A stretch of 64,000 nt of DNA from Candidatus Poseidoniaceae archaeon (GTDB lineage: Archaea; Thermoplasmatota; Poseidoniia; Poseidoniales; Poseidoniaceae), in assembly GCA_016777125.1 (NCBI GenBank), contig JADHSC010000009.1, positions 1-64,000 of the forward strand, in the 5' to 3' direction. Of the stretch, positions 52,208 to 61,284 are shown piece after piece. The notes beneath the pieces were generated by a model, which was given only the letters and a program-made list of their open reading frames with translations, was not told the origin of the DNA and made no database searches. The position numbers and the translations under genes were made by a program. How positions within the stretch are numbered: the first letter of the stretch is position 1; every line of letters starts with the position of its first letter.

Positions 52208-52975
52208 TCATTTGTTGGGATTAAGAAATGATTGACACGATTGAAGAACAAGAACCAAGTCCTTTTCACGAATCACTTCGTTCGCATAAGGAATAGGACG
52301 TTCATCCCACGGATTGAAGCAAATTGCATGAGCTGCTTCCTCAAACATACCGATATCCCCTGCTGAATCACCAACTGCAATGATGCGATTGGAATCGACT
52401 CCTAGTCTCCTTTGAAGCATACGAACAAGCGCTCCTTTACCATCCATTTGAACTTGATAACGCCCAAAATCTGCAACAGGCAATGAACCATCTGCATTTG
52501 CAGAACCTACAAGCCAACCATTTGTAAAAACGTGCAATCGTGTATCATAACCATTTGCAAGTCGCTTTGAGGTGTGACGATCGATTCCTCCCCAACGCCT
52601 CTTCCATTTCTTATCGCTTGGGAAAAGAGCAGAAATATCACGTGCAGTTTGTTGTAAGCCACCACTTACAATGGCTACTTGATGGCCATCATCAAGTAAT
52701 TCTTGGATAAGGAGTTTGTAATTCTTCATCATCGGCATGCCTTCCATACAAGCACGTAAGTCAGCATCGCTTATGGGAAAACCATGCTTCTCAAGCCAAC
52801 TGTCTTTGATCAATGCTACATCGAGTTTAATCCAGTCCCATTCATCAAGAAGGCCTTGATTGTATAATTCAAAGGATTCATCGTTGTTGATTCCTAAATT
52901 ATCGTATACGAATTGCCAAGTCGAAAGGTGATCGACTAACACTCTGTCCATATCCAAACAAATCAATCCAGTCAT
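52208..52975 (-). CDS. HAD-family phosphatase (phosphoserine phosphatase-like)
   Basis: This 255-residue protein starts at the ATG at 52975, which has GGAGTGA about 5 bases upstream. The catalytic motif is LDMDRVLVD (Asp8, Asp10). Motif II is VAIVSGGLQQT, and motif III plus IV appear as KGALVRML and VGDSAGDIGMFEEA. This is the SerB-like HAD subfamily, though Arg replaces the usual Gly after the second Asp. The substrate could be phosphoserine or a sugar phosphate. It is coupled to the GT2-like gene 4 bases upstream. Confidence 0.85.
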   Translation of the reverse strand: MTGLICLDMDRVLVDHLSTWQFVYDNLGINNDESFELYNQGLLDEWDWIKLDVALIKDSWLEKHGFPISDADLRACMEGMPMMKNYKLLIQELLDDGHQVAIVSGGLQQTARDISALFPSDKKWKRRWGGIDRHTSKRLANGYDTRLHVFTNGWLVGSANADGSLPVADFGRYQVQMDGKGALVRMLQRRLGVDSNRIIAVGDSAGDIGMFEEAAHAICFNPWDERPIPYANEVIREKDLVLVLQSCQSFLNPNK

Positions 52976-52979
52976 CGAA

Positions 52980-53816
52980 TCACTCCTTATTTGGCCACTC
53001 ATATTGGGCTTGTATTTGCTCAACCTGCTTGCCCATGATATAGAGCATCAGTGCAATCATCATAGCAAAGAGTCCAAACAACGTCATTGCAATTGTTGCA
53101 AAGGTAACACCAAGCGATTCTGTTGTTAATTCCGTAAAGGTATCAACAACACCTCCCGAGAGACGATATCCAAGAACAAACAACACTAAGCCTGGAATTC
53201 CAAACAAGAACAGTGGATGTCTTGATTGGATCATCCACATGAATAATTGAGCAAATCGTGAAGCGGTTGCAAGTGACTCACGTTGAGGAAGTGTCGGCAG
53301 AGCGGTTGATTGAACAATACGTACCCGAAGAGCAGCAGAAAGGTCATGCGCTGTACAAGACATAGGCGATTTTGAGAGTTCTTCCAGACCATTATGACTC
53401 AATGAACAATGTTGGAACCTCGATTCAGAAAGAATACTTTCTGATGGGTTATCCACATCACCAGAATCAGATACAAGACCAACGTAAACATCCCATCCCT
53501 CTCTTGAACGATTGAGATGAAGAGGAAACTCTCGCAAAGACCATTCTTTGTTTATATTGATGATCGAATAATTATCAACGGGTTCAAGATTCGATTCATC
53601 TAGTACCTTTGTGAGATTGAGTAAGTTATTCTCGTCTGTTTCAAGGAGCGTGCAACCGATTTCTTCAACGAGAATTTTAGTTTCATCTTTGGAACCAAGG
53701 TCAATGAAAACGACATCATCAGTCACTTGGCGTGCTCGAGTGAGAAAAGATACGACACGAAGTTCGATATCTTGTCCGACGCCAATTACTCGCAACGTGC
53801 CTTTAACCACAACCAC
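52980..53816 (-). CDS. Degenerate GT2-like protein with two C-terminal membrane helices
   Basis: This 278-residue protein starts at GTG. Its N-terminal half keeps traces of a GT-A fold (DDVVFIDLGSKDETKILVEEIGCTLLE resembles the usual VIDDGSTDxT strand-loop), but no intact metal-binding DxD is visible. Its C-terminal half (SRHPLFLFGIPGLVLFVLGY onward) matches the twin-helix end of the DPM1-like protein at 37.6 kb. It may be a non-catalytic paralogue or a partner of the divergent GT2 at 53.9 kb. Confidence 0.72.
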   Translation of the reverse strand: MVVVKGTLRVIGVGQDIELRVVSFLTRARQVTDDVVFIDLGSKDETKILVEEIGCTLLETDENNLLNLTKVLDESNLEPVDNYSIININKEWSLREFPLHLNRSREGWDVYVGLVSDSGDVDNPSESILSESRFQHCSLSHNGLEELSKSPMSCTAHDLSAALRVRIVQSTALPTLPQRESLATASRFAQLFMWMIQSRHPLFLFGIPGLVLFVLGYRLSGGVVDTFTELTTESLGVTFATIAMTLFGLFAMMIALMLYIMGKQVEQIQAQYEWPNKE

Positions 53817-53890
53817 TGGTCGACGTCCTACCTTTCAATTCTCCCTCATGGGGATTGGGACACAACCCCTTTTGTGGACGAACGATTGGA

Positions 53891-54793
53891 ATGTACATGC
53901 TGGAAGGACAATACATCGGTGTTGTCATCCCTGCCCGTAATGAAGAACAGCATATAGGAACAGTCTTGGAAACTCTTCCCGAGTTTATTGATATGGCTGT
54001 TGTCATTGATGATGGCTCAACAGATAAGACAACTCAACGAGCCAATTCCATCCAAACTTCATTTGAGAAAATCATCCTACAGACCAATGGAATAGGCGTA
54101 GGTGGAGCTATTGATCGAGGCCATCAATATATTCTCAACAATCTAGGACATCCATTCATCAGTGTCGTCATGGCAGGTGATGGGCAAATGGATCCAGATA
54201 ATTTGGAGTCGCTTCTGCAACCAATTTTAGCAGGAAATACCGATTTTGTCAAAGGAAATCGGATGATGAATACAACCGATATCAAACAAATGCCGAAGAC
54301 AAGGCGTCGTGCATCAAAGGTTCTTGGATGGTTGACGACATTAGCAAGTGGAAGAACGGTATCAGACCCTCAGTGTGGATATACTGCATCCTCATCGACG
54401 TTGCTTCAACACTGGAATTGGAACAACTCATGGAACGGCTATGGTTATCCAAATTATTGGCTCATACACCTCTCATCTGAAGGTTGGAACGTCAAAGATG
54501 TACCAGTTCGAGCAGTCTATGGAAACGAAATATCAGGAATTAAGCCCAAACGCTTCTTTTTCAGTGTTGGATTAATGATGACTAAAGAACATCACAAGCG
54601 TTGTTTTCGACATTTGAAAACCTCCCCACTCATGTGGTTAGCGTTTGCAGCATATCTGCTTGGATACGCAAGCCTATTTTTGGGGACAATAAATCCCTTA
54701 GCAGTTTTTGCCCTCCCCCTGTTTTGGTGGATTGCACATCGAGTCGATCGACTCGCAATGTACCGATATGATGGTGGGCGTACCAAGATTTGA
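53891..54793 (+). CDS. Family 2 glycosyltransferase with C-terminal membrane helices
   Basis: From the ATG at 53891 (the ATG at 53897 is also possible) the protein has 300 residues. The GT-A motifs are VVIPARNEEQHIG, VIDDGSTDKTT, MAGDGQMDP as the metal site, and DPQCGYTASS. Two to three hydrophobic segments near the C-terminus anchor it. It is probably a dolichyl-phosphate or lipid-linked sugar transferase. Its last seven codons overlap the antisense tRNA-Pro gene. It is divergent from the degenerate GT2 paralogue, so the two may share a regulatory gap of about 74 bases. Confidence 0.88.
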   Translation: MYMLEGQYIGVVIPARNEEQHIGTVLETLPEFIDMAVVIDDGSTDKTTQRANSIQTSFEKIILQTNGIGVGGAIDRGHQYILNNLGHPFISVVMAGDGQMDPDNLESLLQPILAGNTDFVKGNRMMNTTDIKQMPKTRRRASKVLGWLTTLASGRTVSDPQCGYTASSSTLLQHWNWNNSWNGYGYPNYWLIHLSSEGWNVKDVPVRAVYGNEISGIKPKRFFFSVGLMMTKEHHKRCFRHLKTSPLMWLAFAAYLLGYASLFLGTINPLAVFALPLFWWIAHRVDRLAMYRYDGGRTKI

Positions 54794-54849
54794 ACTTGGG
54801 TCCAAGCGTCCCAAACGCCCGAGTATAGGCCAAACTAACCCATACGCCC
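54775..54849 (-). tRNA. tRNA-Pro (anticodon UGG)
   Basis: On the minus strand the acceptor strands GGGCGTA and TACGCCC pair perfectly. The anticodon loop TTTGGGA gives UGG for Pro. The anticodon stem GGGCG/CGCTT includes two G-U pairs. The T arm is CCAAGTTCAAATCTTGG. The discriminator is A (54775), and CCA is encoded at 54772-54774. The 3' half overlaps the end of the glycosyltransferase gene on the other strand. Confidence 0.93.
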
Positions 54850-54882
54850 TTAGTTTGGGGGACGCCATTCGCCATATGAAGT

Positions 54883-55317
54883 TCACTCAAGGAGTTGCCA
54901 GGTTCCGTCTTGTCGACGAATGATGGTTCCATTGATTTCGAGTTGATCTAAAAGGTCATCAGCATCCATGTCGGACTCAACTTTGAGCAAAACTTCCTCG
55001 ACATCATCACGACGAATAATACCACTCTTTCCTGCTTGCTCAAGAATCAGCGTATACAAGCGCCGAGGTGATGTTGAATTGATGGCAACAAGAGGCTCTT
55101 CTGAGGCCTCTAGTTTTTTGCGGAGTTCATCACGAATCTCTTCGGGAGTATTGGCTAAAGCCACTTCAATTCTTAATTGGGCTGCTGAATCAGCTGTGGC
55201 TACAATAGGAGTACTGCTTGGTAGAGTCTGCCCGCAATGCGGACATTGTCGGGCGCGAGTACGTGTGCCATGACAATTCCTGCAAGCAGGACACCGTACA
55301 ACACTCCATTTCTCCAT
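54883..55317 (-). CDS. Zinc-ribbon plus winged-helix-like protein, 144 residues
   Basis: The N-terminus has a zinc ribbon (RCPACRNCHGTRTRARQCPHCG). A central helical stretch (TPEEIRDELRKKLEA) and a C-terminal winged-helix-like part (KSGIIRRDDVEEVLLKV, DLLDQLEINGTIIRRQDGTWQLL) follow. The layout resembles archaeal DUF5817-type DNA-associated proteins, but I am not certain of the family. It may be a transcription regulator. The PdaD-like gene lies 32 bases upstream on the same strand. Confidence 0.75.
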   Translation of the reverse strand: MEKWSVVRCPACRNCHGTRTRARQCPHCGQTLPSSTPIVATADSAAQLRIEVALANTPEEIRDELRKKLEASEEPLVAINSTSPRRLYTLILEQAGKSGIIRRDDVEEVLLKVESDMDADDLLDQLEINGTIIRRQDGTWQLLE

Positions 55318-55349
55318 GAAGGAGGTTTACGGCAACAGATTAAGAAGAT

Positions 55350-56003
55350 TCACAAACTAAAATCTGGACTAGACCTTTGGGGTTGTCCTCCAGGACGTCG
55401 TGCTGGAGCCGCAGGTGCTTTGGTGTCAACACGCTTCTTTTCAGGCTCGGCACTGCGTGTTAGTGCGCCACGGATTGTACCGGTTCTTCCACGACCTGCC
55501 ATTCGTAATGAATCTGGTAGAATCAAGGCTGCAATAGCAACACCGTGATGATCTGCTCCCGCAGTCACTTCATCAACAGCAACATCAAATGCAACAACTT
55601 CTAAATCACGAGAAGCGAGTTTACGCTGAATGTTTCTGCGTAAGAGGAGAACTGTTTCTTCATAGTCTACTTCGGTTGTAATCGTAGCAACAATTGCACA
55701 TTCTTCACCTTCTGGTGTTTCACAAAGCGCATAGCCAACTCCTGCGCAAGCCGTTGAACCAGACCAAGCATATGCAGTCGCAAGATGACATTCAACAAGA
55801 GAACCCATTGGCAATGCTTCATGAGGAACAATGTTGAATCCTAGAGGAAGCATAGCACCCTGAACTTGGATTAATCTTGCATCACCTAGGCCAAGTTCAA
55901 CCAGACCTTGATCAAATGCATCTTCTCCGTTTTCTCCCCAAGGAGCAACTGCAGTCATGAGCCATCCACGTGAGGATTTGGACCCACCTTCTTGTCCCGC
56001 CAT
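55350..56003 (-). CDS. Pyruvoyl-dependent arginine decarboxylase-like protein lacking the Ser-Ser site
   Basis: This 217-residue protein matches the PdaD family in its middle part: EDAFDQGLVELGLGDARL, IVPHEALPMGSLVECHLATAY and TPEGEECAIVATI correspond to the archaeal enzyme, which makes agmatine for polyamine synthesis. In that enzyme a Ser-Ser pair self-cleaves to form the pyruvoyl group; here the aligned residues are Gln48-Gly49 (LIQVQGAMLP). So it should not make pyruvate and may be a non-catalytic subunit or have another function. A Pro/Arg-rich tail of about 30 residues is extra. Confidence 0.75.
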   Translation of the reverse strand: MAGQEGGSKSSRGWLMTAVAPWGENGEDAFDQGLVELGLGDARLIQVQGAMLPLGFNIVPHEALPMGSLVECHLATAYAWSGSTACAGVGYALCETPEGEECAIVATITTEVDYEETVLLLRRNIQRKLASRDLEVVAFDVAVDEVTAGADHHGVAIAALILPDSLRMAGRGRTGTIRGALTRSAEPEKKRVDTKAPAAPARRPGGQPQRSSPDFSL

Positions 56004-56069
56004 GAGTTGAAAGAGTCAAATCGGTTCTTGAACAACGTGGTCAATAATGAACGTAATGAAAGAAATGCT

Positions 56070-56387
56070 ATGGCAAATCACTTCTTCGCCGATGATATGG
56101 CGAACGCCTCTCGGATGCTGTTAATGGTTTCAGCAGTCGGCTTGTTGATCACAGCAGTGGTCCTTTTGTTCAAGAATAGTGATTCAACACTCATGATCAT
56201 TCCAATCATTGGTGGTGCGATTCTAATGGGTTTCGGATATTTCTTATTTGACGCAAAAGATGAGGAGAATCAAGGAAGTACTGCTGGAGTCATCATGCAA
56301 AAGGGAGGAAACTCCTCTGGAATTGAACCTGCTGGAGATGAATTACCGGACTTAATTTCATCCGATTACGAGATACCAATTCTTTAG
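56070..56387 (+). CDS. Small two-helix membrane protein, 105 residues
   Basis: I do not recognise a family. The ATG at 56070 is used because the longer frame would overlap the divergent PdaD-like gene. Two hydrophobic segments (MLLMVSAVGLLITAVVLLF and LMIIPIIGGAILMGFGYFLF) form a hairpin, followed by a soluble acidic tail ending EIPIL. The 3' end stops 2 bases from the convergent surface-protein gene. Confidence 0.65.
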   Translation: MANHFFADDMANASRMLLMVSAVGLLITAVVLLFKNSDSTLMIIPIIGGAILMGFGYFLFDAKDEENQGSTAGVIMQKGGNSSGIEPAGDELPDLISSDYEIPIL

Positions 56388-56389
56388 AA

Positions 56390-58765
56390 TCAGTTCTCGT
56401 CTTGACTCATGTATTTTCCAAACCATGCATCTTCTTCAGTCGATGGAAGACCCTTTGGAGCTTTCTTCGGAGATGTACGAACAAGGAGCAACACAACCAG
56501 AAGACCGAGTAATGCACATACAGAAATCAAGATCATTTGGTTTGAATCTGAGCCCTTTCCTTTCTTCGAATCCTCATCGTTGTCATCAGTGTCGGATGGT
56601 TCGATAATCACTTGAGGTTCGATCAAACATGTTGTGCAGAACATCGTGTCGAATGTGATGATGTTCCCTGCATCATCTGTAATCGTAAAGGAGAATGAGA
56701 TGTTTTCAACGGACTCTAAAATAGCGACATCAATATGTGGAGTCGACTGACTAAGGTCAAGAACTTGTAATTGAGTTTCAGATGAACGCACATATGTTAC
56801 GGAGACAACATCATCTGATAGTGTAAACTGAATGGAATAAGTATCCGATTCAAGATTGGAGAATGTAGCGTCTTCGCCTCCAGTAAACCATCGACTTGTT
56901 TCCAATGATTGTGAAGAATCAAACAATTTGAGTTGTGTTTGTGGTGTTTGACGATCTTCCTCAACAGAACTACTCAGTTTCCAGTTGGTAAATTCAATCG
57001 AATTCCCATACGCATCGATGCCTCCAATAGCATAAACTGGAGTGACGAGTTCACCCTCTTGAGCAACTGTGTCGACATACAATGTGTGTACTGAGACACC
57101 ATCATTCATCATCTGGCCAACCGAGACCCAAAGGGATTCATCGGACAAATCACTGTTCAAGTTTCGATAAAGCATCCATTCAGTTCCAGTTTCATCAGCA
57201 CGCCCAGCCCAACGAAGTTGAGTTGTTCCATTAGCAAAATATTCAGCATCAAGAGCGAGCGGTGCTTCAGGAGAGGTCGTGTCCTCAACGATTGGTAACA
57301 TCATTGAATTGTAAGACATGGTGATGTTTGTTTGTGCATAGGTCACGTTTTGTGTGCCAAAGGAAGCAATCACTGTAACCGCATACCAAGCGTTTCCAGA
57401 GGTGCCTGCTGCAATTGTATTGTTGAAATGTTCTTGACCTGATTCTATAACTGCGAGTAACTCAACATTAATGCCCGACAATGAAGTTGTGTTAATTCTG
57501 CTTACAGTGGATTTCCAGACCTGGTATGTTGCTTCAGGATGACCAGTGATATCAGTCCAAGTGATCTGAGTAATTCCTTCTGAGAATGTTGCATCAATAT
57601 CATCGATGATGTTTTCTTCAGGAATCAGTGTGTATTCGAAAATCGCTGCATTCGGTGCAGTTGCAAGGTTCGATTGCTGATTACCGAGTTGATCTGAAAG
57701 CGTAATGAGGTAATACGATACACCACTGTAACTTGATTCTACAGAATAATTGTACTCTGTTGTGTTTGCTTGAAGTTGAGCAAGTTCAGTCACTTCATCT
57801 GAGGAAAGGTCAACAATCATTGAAGGACTTCTCCAGATGTGTAGTGTATGGTTTTCATCTTCAATTGTCGATCCGCTCCAATTGAGTGATGTGATGGAAG
57901 ATGTCGAATCGAATGAAGCGATGAGCGTACCAGTGATGGAGGAACCTGTATTGTCTTCAAGAATTCCTTGAGCCAATGTATTACCAGACAACAGCCGTGA
58001 GTCTGATTCTCCAGCAAATGTATGCAAAACGGTGTAGAACATTATTTGGCTTACTGGTTGTGAATGTACAATTTCGAATTGAGCTATATCTGAACTCAGA
58101 TTTGAAGCAATTTCGGTCTTTACTAAAGAATCCCAATTGGTTGGATTAGCAGCGCTTGTGTGACTCCACAGAGATGTTGTGTGAGTATCAGTCATCGAAG
58201 AATCAACCGTTGAAATATCAATCCATGTCAAGGTTGTTGTTGAATTATCTACATCGTAAGATCCTTGCAATGCATACGGTGATGCAATTGGTGAACCATA
58301 CTCGAGGATGGGCTGACTAAGCGCCGCATCTCCTGCAGTGAAATTACTGATGATCGTACCGTTGTGGTTACTTACTACACCGTAGTAGAAACTTCCATTG
58401 GTCGACGGAGGAATTGAATTGGTTACTGTGTGAAGACGTTCTTTGCATTCTGCCAAGGAATCTGCGGGAAGGCATGCTTGTATTTGTTCGGCAATAAGTT
58501 GAGATTCCAGGAAATTCGAAGTGTTGAGGGGTTCATCTGAGCGATAAAGAGAATAATTGGTGAACTTCAAATCATTGAGAACAACGAAATCATTTGTATC
58601 GACATTACCCCAAGAGAGTGTTGTTGTTTCATTGTCTGAATCGACGACTGCAGAGAAGTTTTTAGCCTCTAAAACAGGTCCTTCTACTTCATCAGCACTC
58701 GCTGTATCGATGAGTGGTACGAGCAAGAGAAGAACAAGGAAAATTGAGACCGTTTGCTTTGACAT
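56390..58765 (-). CDS. Secreted fibronectin-III-like surface protein with C-terminal anchor
   Basis: This 791-residue protein (ATG at 58765) has a signal peptide (TVSIFLVLLLLVPLIDTASA). Several modules of about 100-120 residues follow, each with a fibronectin-III-like pattern of Trp and Tyr strands (TLSWGNVDTNDFV, TTLTWIDISTVD, TSLNWSGSTIEDE, QITWTDITGHPEATYQVWK, TQLRWAGRADETG). A Ser/Asp linker, one membrane helix (MILISVCALLGLLVVLLLV) and a short cytoplasmic tail end it. It is probably a surface adhesin. Longer starts overlap the divergent TerB-like gene. Confidence 0.88.
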   Translation of the reverse strand: MSKQTVSIFLVLLLLVPLIDTASADEVEGPVLEAKNFSAVVDSDNETTTLSWGNVDTNDFVVLNDLKFTNYSLYRSDEPLNTSNFLESQLIAEQIQACLPADSLAECKERLHTVTNSIPPSTNGSFYYGVVSNHNGTIISNFTAGDAALSQPILEYGSPIASPYALQGSYDVDNSTTTLTWIDISTVDSSMTDTHTTSLWSHTSAANPTNWDSLVKTEIASNLSSDIAQFEIVHSQPVSQIMFYTVLHTFAGESDSRLLSGNTLAQGILEDNTGSSITGTLIASFDSTSSITSLNWSGSTIEDENHTLHIWRSPSMIVDLSSDEVTELAQLQANTTEYNYSVESSYSGVSYYLITLSDQLGNQQSNLATAPNAAIFEYTLIPEENIIDDIDATFSEGITQITWTDITGHPEATYQVWKSTVSRINTTSLSGINVELLAVIESGQEHFNNTIAAGTSGNAWYAVTVIASFGTQNVTYAQTNITMSYNSMMLPIVEDTTSPEAPLALDAEYFANGTTQLRWAGRADETGTEWMLYRNLNSDLSDESLWVSVGQMMNDGVSVHTLYVDTVAQEGELVTPVYAIGGIDAYGNSIEFTNWKLSSSVEEDRQTPQTQLKLFDSSQSLETSRWFTGGEDATFSNLESDTYSIQFTLSDDVVSVTYVRSSETQLQVLDLSQSTPHIDVAILESVENISFSFTITDDAGNIITFDTMFCTTCLIEPQVIIEPSDTDDNDEDSKKGKGSDSNQMILISVCALLGLLVVLLLVRTSPKKAPKGLPSTEEDAWFGKYMSQDEN

Positions 58766-58864
58766 AGTGAACCCCTTAACCAATCCTAACCGAACCAACC
58801 TTATGTGAATTTTCCATCTACACTCAACCAAAATACTCATGAATGGCGGTTGTGAGGAGGGAGC

Positions 58865-59287
58865 ATGCTTCACGACATCGTCCACCAAATGGAACCGTCT
58901 GAACGATTCCAATACGCTCAACTTCTTGCCTATCTAGCAAGCGTAGACAACAGTATTTCTAAACCTGAAATGGCTTTTTACGAACAACGTCTCGGAGCAA
59001 CCTTACTTTCTCCTGAGCGAAAAGAACAACTCCGAAAGAAATTGAATGCAAACCTCAACCTCGATAAGCATCTTGCTTCAATGAATCCCCGTTCGATCAA
59101 ACTTGCTCTACGAGACATCTGCTTGATGACAATGGCCGATCGTGAAGTCGAAGAATCAGAACGAGAGGTTCTACTGAAGGTTGCAGCTGCTGCTGGCCTT
59201 ACGGACAAACACGTTGATGCGTTGCTTCAATGGACCATCAAAGGATTCCACTGGATGCAAGAAGGCTACAATGCCCTCGACATCTGA
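58865..59287 (+). CDS. TerB-like helical protein
   Basis: This 140-residue all-helical protein has the TerB/tellurite-resistance-like pattern: an early Ala/Ser-Asp loop (AYLASVDNSISKPEMAFYE) and a second acidic helix pair (MTMADREVEESEREVL...AAAAGL). Many such domains bind metal or act in membrane-stress systems; the exact role is unknown. A strong GAGGAGGGAG precedes the ATG. It is convergent with fttA, 15 bases away. Confidence 0.82.
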   Translation: MLHDIVHQMEPSERFQYAQLLAYLASVDNSISKPEMAFYEQRLGATLLSPERKEQLRKKLNANLNLDKHLASMNPRSIKLALRDICLMTMADREVEESEREVLLKVAAAAGLTDKHVDALLQWTIKGFHWMQEGYNALDI

Positions 59288-59302
59288 AGAAGGAAATTCC
59301 CT

Positions 59303-61207
59303 TCACAGAATTCGAACTGTTTCAAGGTTCTTTGGAGCATAGGTTCGGCATCGATACTTATCTCTCAACTCTTTTCCGAGTTCACTGCACTTGTAGTAAT
59401 CTCCGTGATGACAGATGATGTTACGAGGCTTTGGATTCATGGAATCGACGAAAGCAAGTAATTGCCGTCGGTCTGAATGCCCACTGAATCCATCGATCGT
59501 AGCCATTTCACAACCAACCTTGACGATTTCAGTACGACCATCAATCAGCATAGGAACTTCACCAAATCCTTTCTGGAGACGACGACCTAGGGTACCTTCT
59601 GCTTGGTATCCAACGAAGCAGAGTGAATTTCGTTCTTCATGCGCCCAGTTTTGGAAGTAATTCATGACAGGGCCTCCGTTGAGCATACCGGATGTTGCAA
59701 GAACGATGCATGGACTTGTATCCATAACGATACTTTCTCTTCGTTGTGCTCCTTCAACGGTTCTAAACCAAGGACTTGTAAATGGATTCTCACCATCATC
59801 CTGTTGCAATGATTTTCGTAGAGCAGCAGTGAGATAATTTGGATGGCTTGCGTGAATGGCTGTTGCCTCTTGAATCATACCATCGAGCCATACCGGGACA
59901 GGTTCAACTGCACCTGAACGGAAGAGATCATCAATAGCAATCATAACTTCTTGAGAACGACCTACAGCGAATACAGGACATATCAGTTTACCGTTCCTTT
60001 GCAAGGTACGTGTAACAATATCCTGGAGTTCTTGGTTTGCTTCTTCACGTGATGGTTGGTAATCACCAGCTGCACCATATGTCGATTCAATGACAAGTGT
60101 TTCACATCGAGGGAAACGGGTATTTGCAGCATCGAAGAGCCAAGACTTCTCGAACTTTTGATCGCCAGAGAAAACAATGTTATGCTTACCATCAGCGATG
60201 TTGAGATGGACTGCTGAAGAACCAAGAATATGTCCCGCATTCGAGAATGTCATCTTTACGTCAGGTGCAACATCAGTGGTTTGATTCCAATCAACATCAA
60301 CAACGTGACGCATGCACATACGGATGTCTTCCATATCGTAAGGAGCACGCTTACCTTCCGCTCCACCGACTTTGAGATAGTCTGTTTGAAGAAGCAACAT
60401 CAAATCTCGAGTTGGAGGCGTACAGAAGACTGGCCCTCGATATCCATACTTGAATAGGACAGGAAGCATTCCTGCGTGATCCAAGTGAGCATGAGTCAAA
60501 ACCACTGCATCGATTTGTTCCAATGGGAGTGCTTCAGGTGCAGTGAAGTATGGCATAGGGTCGGTATCGGATGCGATGTTAACACCAACGTCGATCATAA
60601 TTCTCGATTCATTCGTGGTGACAAAGTGGCAAGCACGTCCAACTTCCTGATAGGATCCAAGAGCAGTGACACGAGCCCAAGTTGAACCTGGTCGCTTTGG
60701 TCTGTGAATATTCAAACCAAAGTTTCTCAATAACTTCCTGCGCTCTTCAGCGTGTGCTTCTCGATATCCACGGATATCACGTACGGTCTTGGAGATGATT
60801 GGTGGGGTTCGCTCAACGGTGACTTCCCATCCAGTTTTAATTAGGATTTCTCTGGCAATTGCACCTCTTCGGCCAACTGCTTCTGAGGGATTCTTACATT
60901 GTATGATGACTTTCCAAATACAAGGATCGAAGAATAATTCCGATATCTCAGCTGTTTCAGGTACGAGGTCATTGATGACTGCAGTTGTTGCTTCCTTATC
61001 CATGACAATATCAGCATTCGGACGCATAACGATTCGACGCTTGATTTTCTTCGAGATTTTTCCAGCAAGTCCTTCAGAACCTACGAACTTGTCAATTTCA
61101 CTTGTGAATATGGCAATATCGCCCGCTTCTAAATCAGCTTTGTACTCGATATCACGAGGTACAATCTTACTTATCTCATCTTTGATTTCCTTGAAGGTTA
61201 ATCGCAT
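59303..61207 (-). CDS. fttA: Archaeal transcription termination factor FttA (aCPSF1; KH, metallo-beta-lactamase and beta-CASP domains)
   Basis: This 634-residue protein has two KH-like domains at residues 1-150, with the GRRGAIAREIL loop. The metallo-beta-lactamase core has THAHLDHAGMLP and DVGVNI, and the beta-CASP domain has VESTYG and the C-terminal GFSGHSDRRQLL and CHHGDYYKC motifs. FttA cuts nascent RNA and ends transcription by archaeal RNA polymerase, like eukaryotic CPSF73. All expected metal ligands seem present. GGAGATG precedes the ATG. It is downstream of psmB on the same strand. Confidence 0.95.
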   Translation of the reverse strand: MRLTFKEIKDEISKIVPRDIEYKADLEAGDIAIFTSEIDKFVGSEGLAGKISKKIKRRIVMRPNADIVMDKEATTAVINDLVPETAEISELFFDPCIWKVIIQCKNPSEAVGRRGAIAREILIKTGWEVTVERTPPIISKTVRDIRGYREAHAEERRKLLRNFGLNIHRPKRPGSTWARVTALGSYQEVGRACHFVTTNESRIMIDVGVNIASDTDPMPYFTAPEALPLEQIDAVVLTHAHLDHAGMLPVLFKYGYRGPVFCTPPTRDLMLLLQTDYLKVGGAEGKRAPYDMEDIRMCMRHVVDVDWNQTTDVAPDVKMTFSNAGHILGSSAVHLNIADGKHNIVFSGDQKFEKSWLFDAANTRFPRCETLVIESTYGAAGDYQPSREEANQELQDIVTRTLQRNGKLICPVFAVGRSQEVMIAIDDLFRSGAVEPVPVWLDGMIQEATAIHASHPNYLTAALRKSLQQDDGENPFTSPWFRTVEGAQRRESIVMDTSPCIVLATSGMLNGGPVMNYFQNWAHEERNSLCFVGYQAEGTLGRRLQKGFGEVPMLIDGRTEIVKVGCEMATIDGFSGHSDRRQLLAFVDSMNPKPRNIICHHGDYYKCSELGKELRDKYRCRTYAPKNLETVRIL

Positions 61208-61284
61208 TCTTACATCTCCTGCCGCTACTCAGCATGCTACGCATATCCATAGGAATACGGCTAAGCCGCGGGAGGGTAAGGACT

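Noticed and set aside
54630-54932. Reverse 100-residue frame across tRNA-Pro
   Set aside because: It overlaps the tRNA and the end of the glycosyltransferase and is not protein-like.
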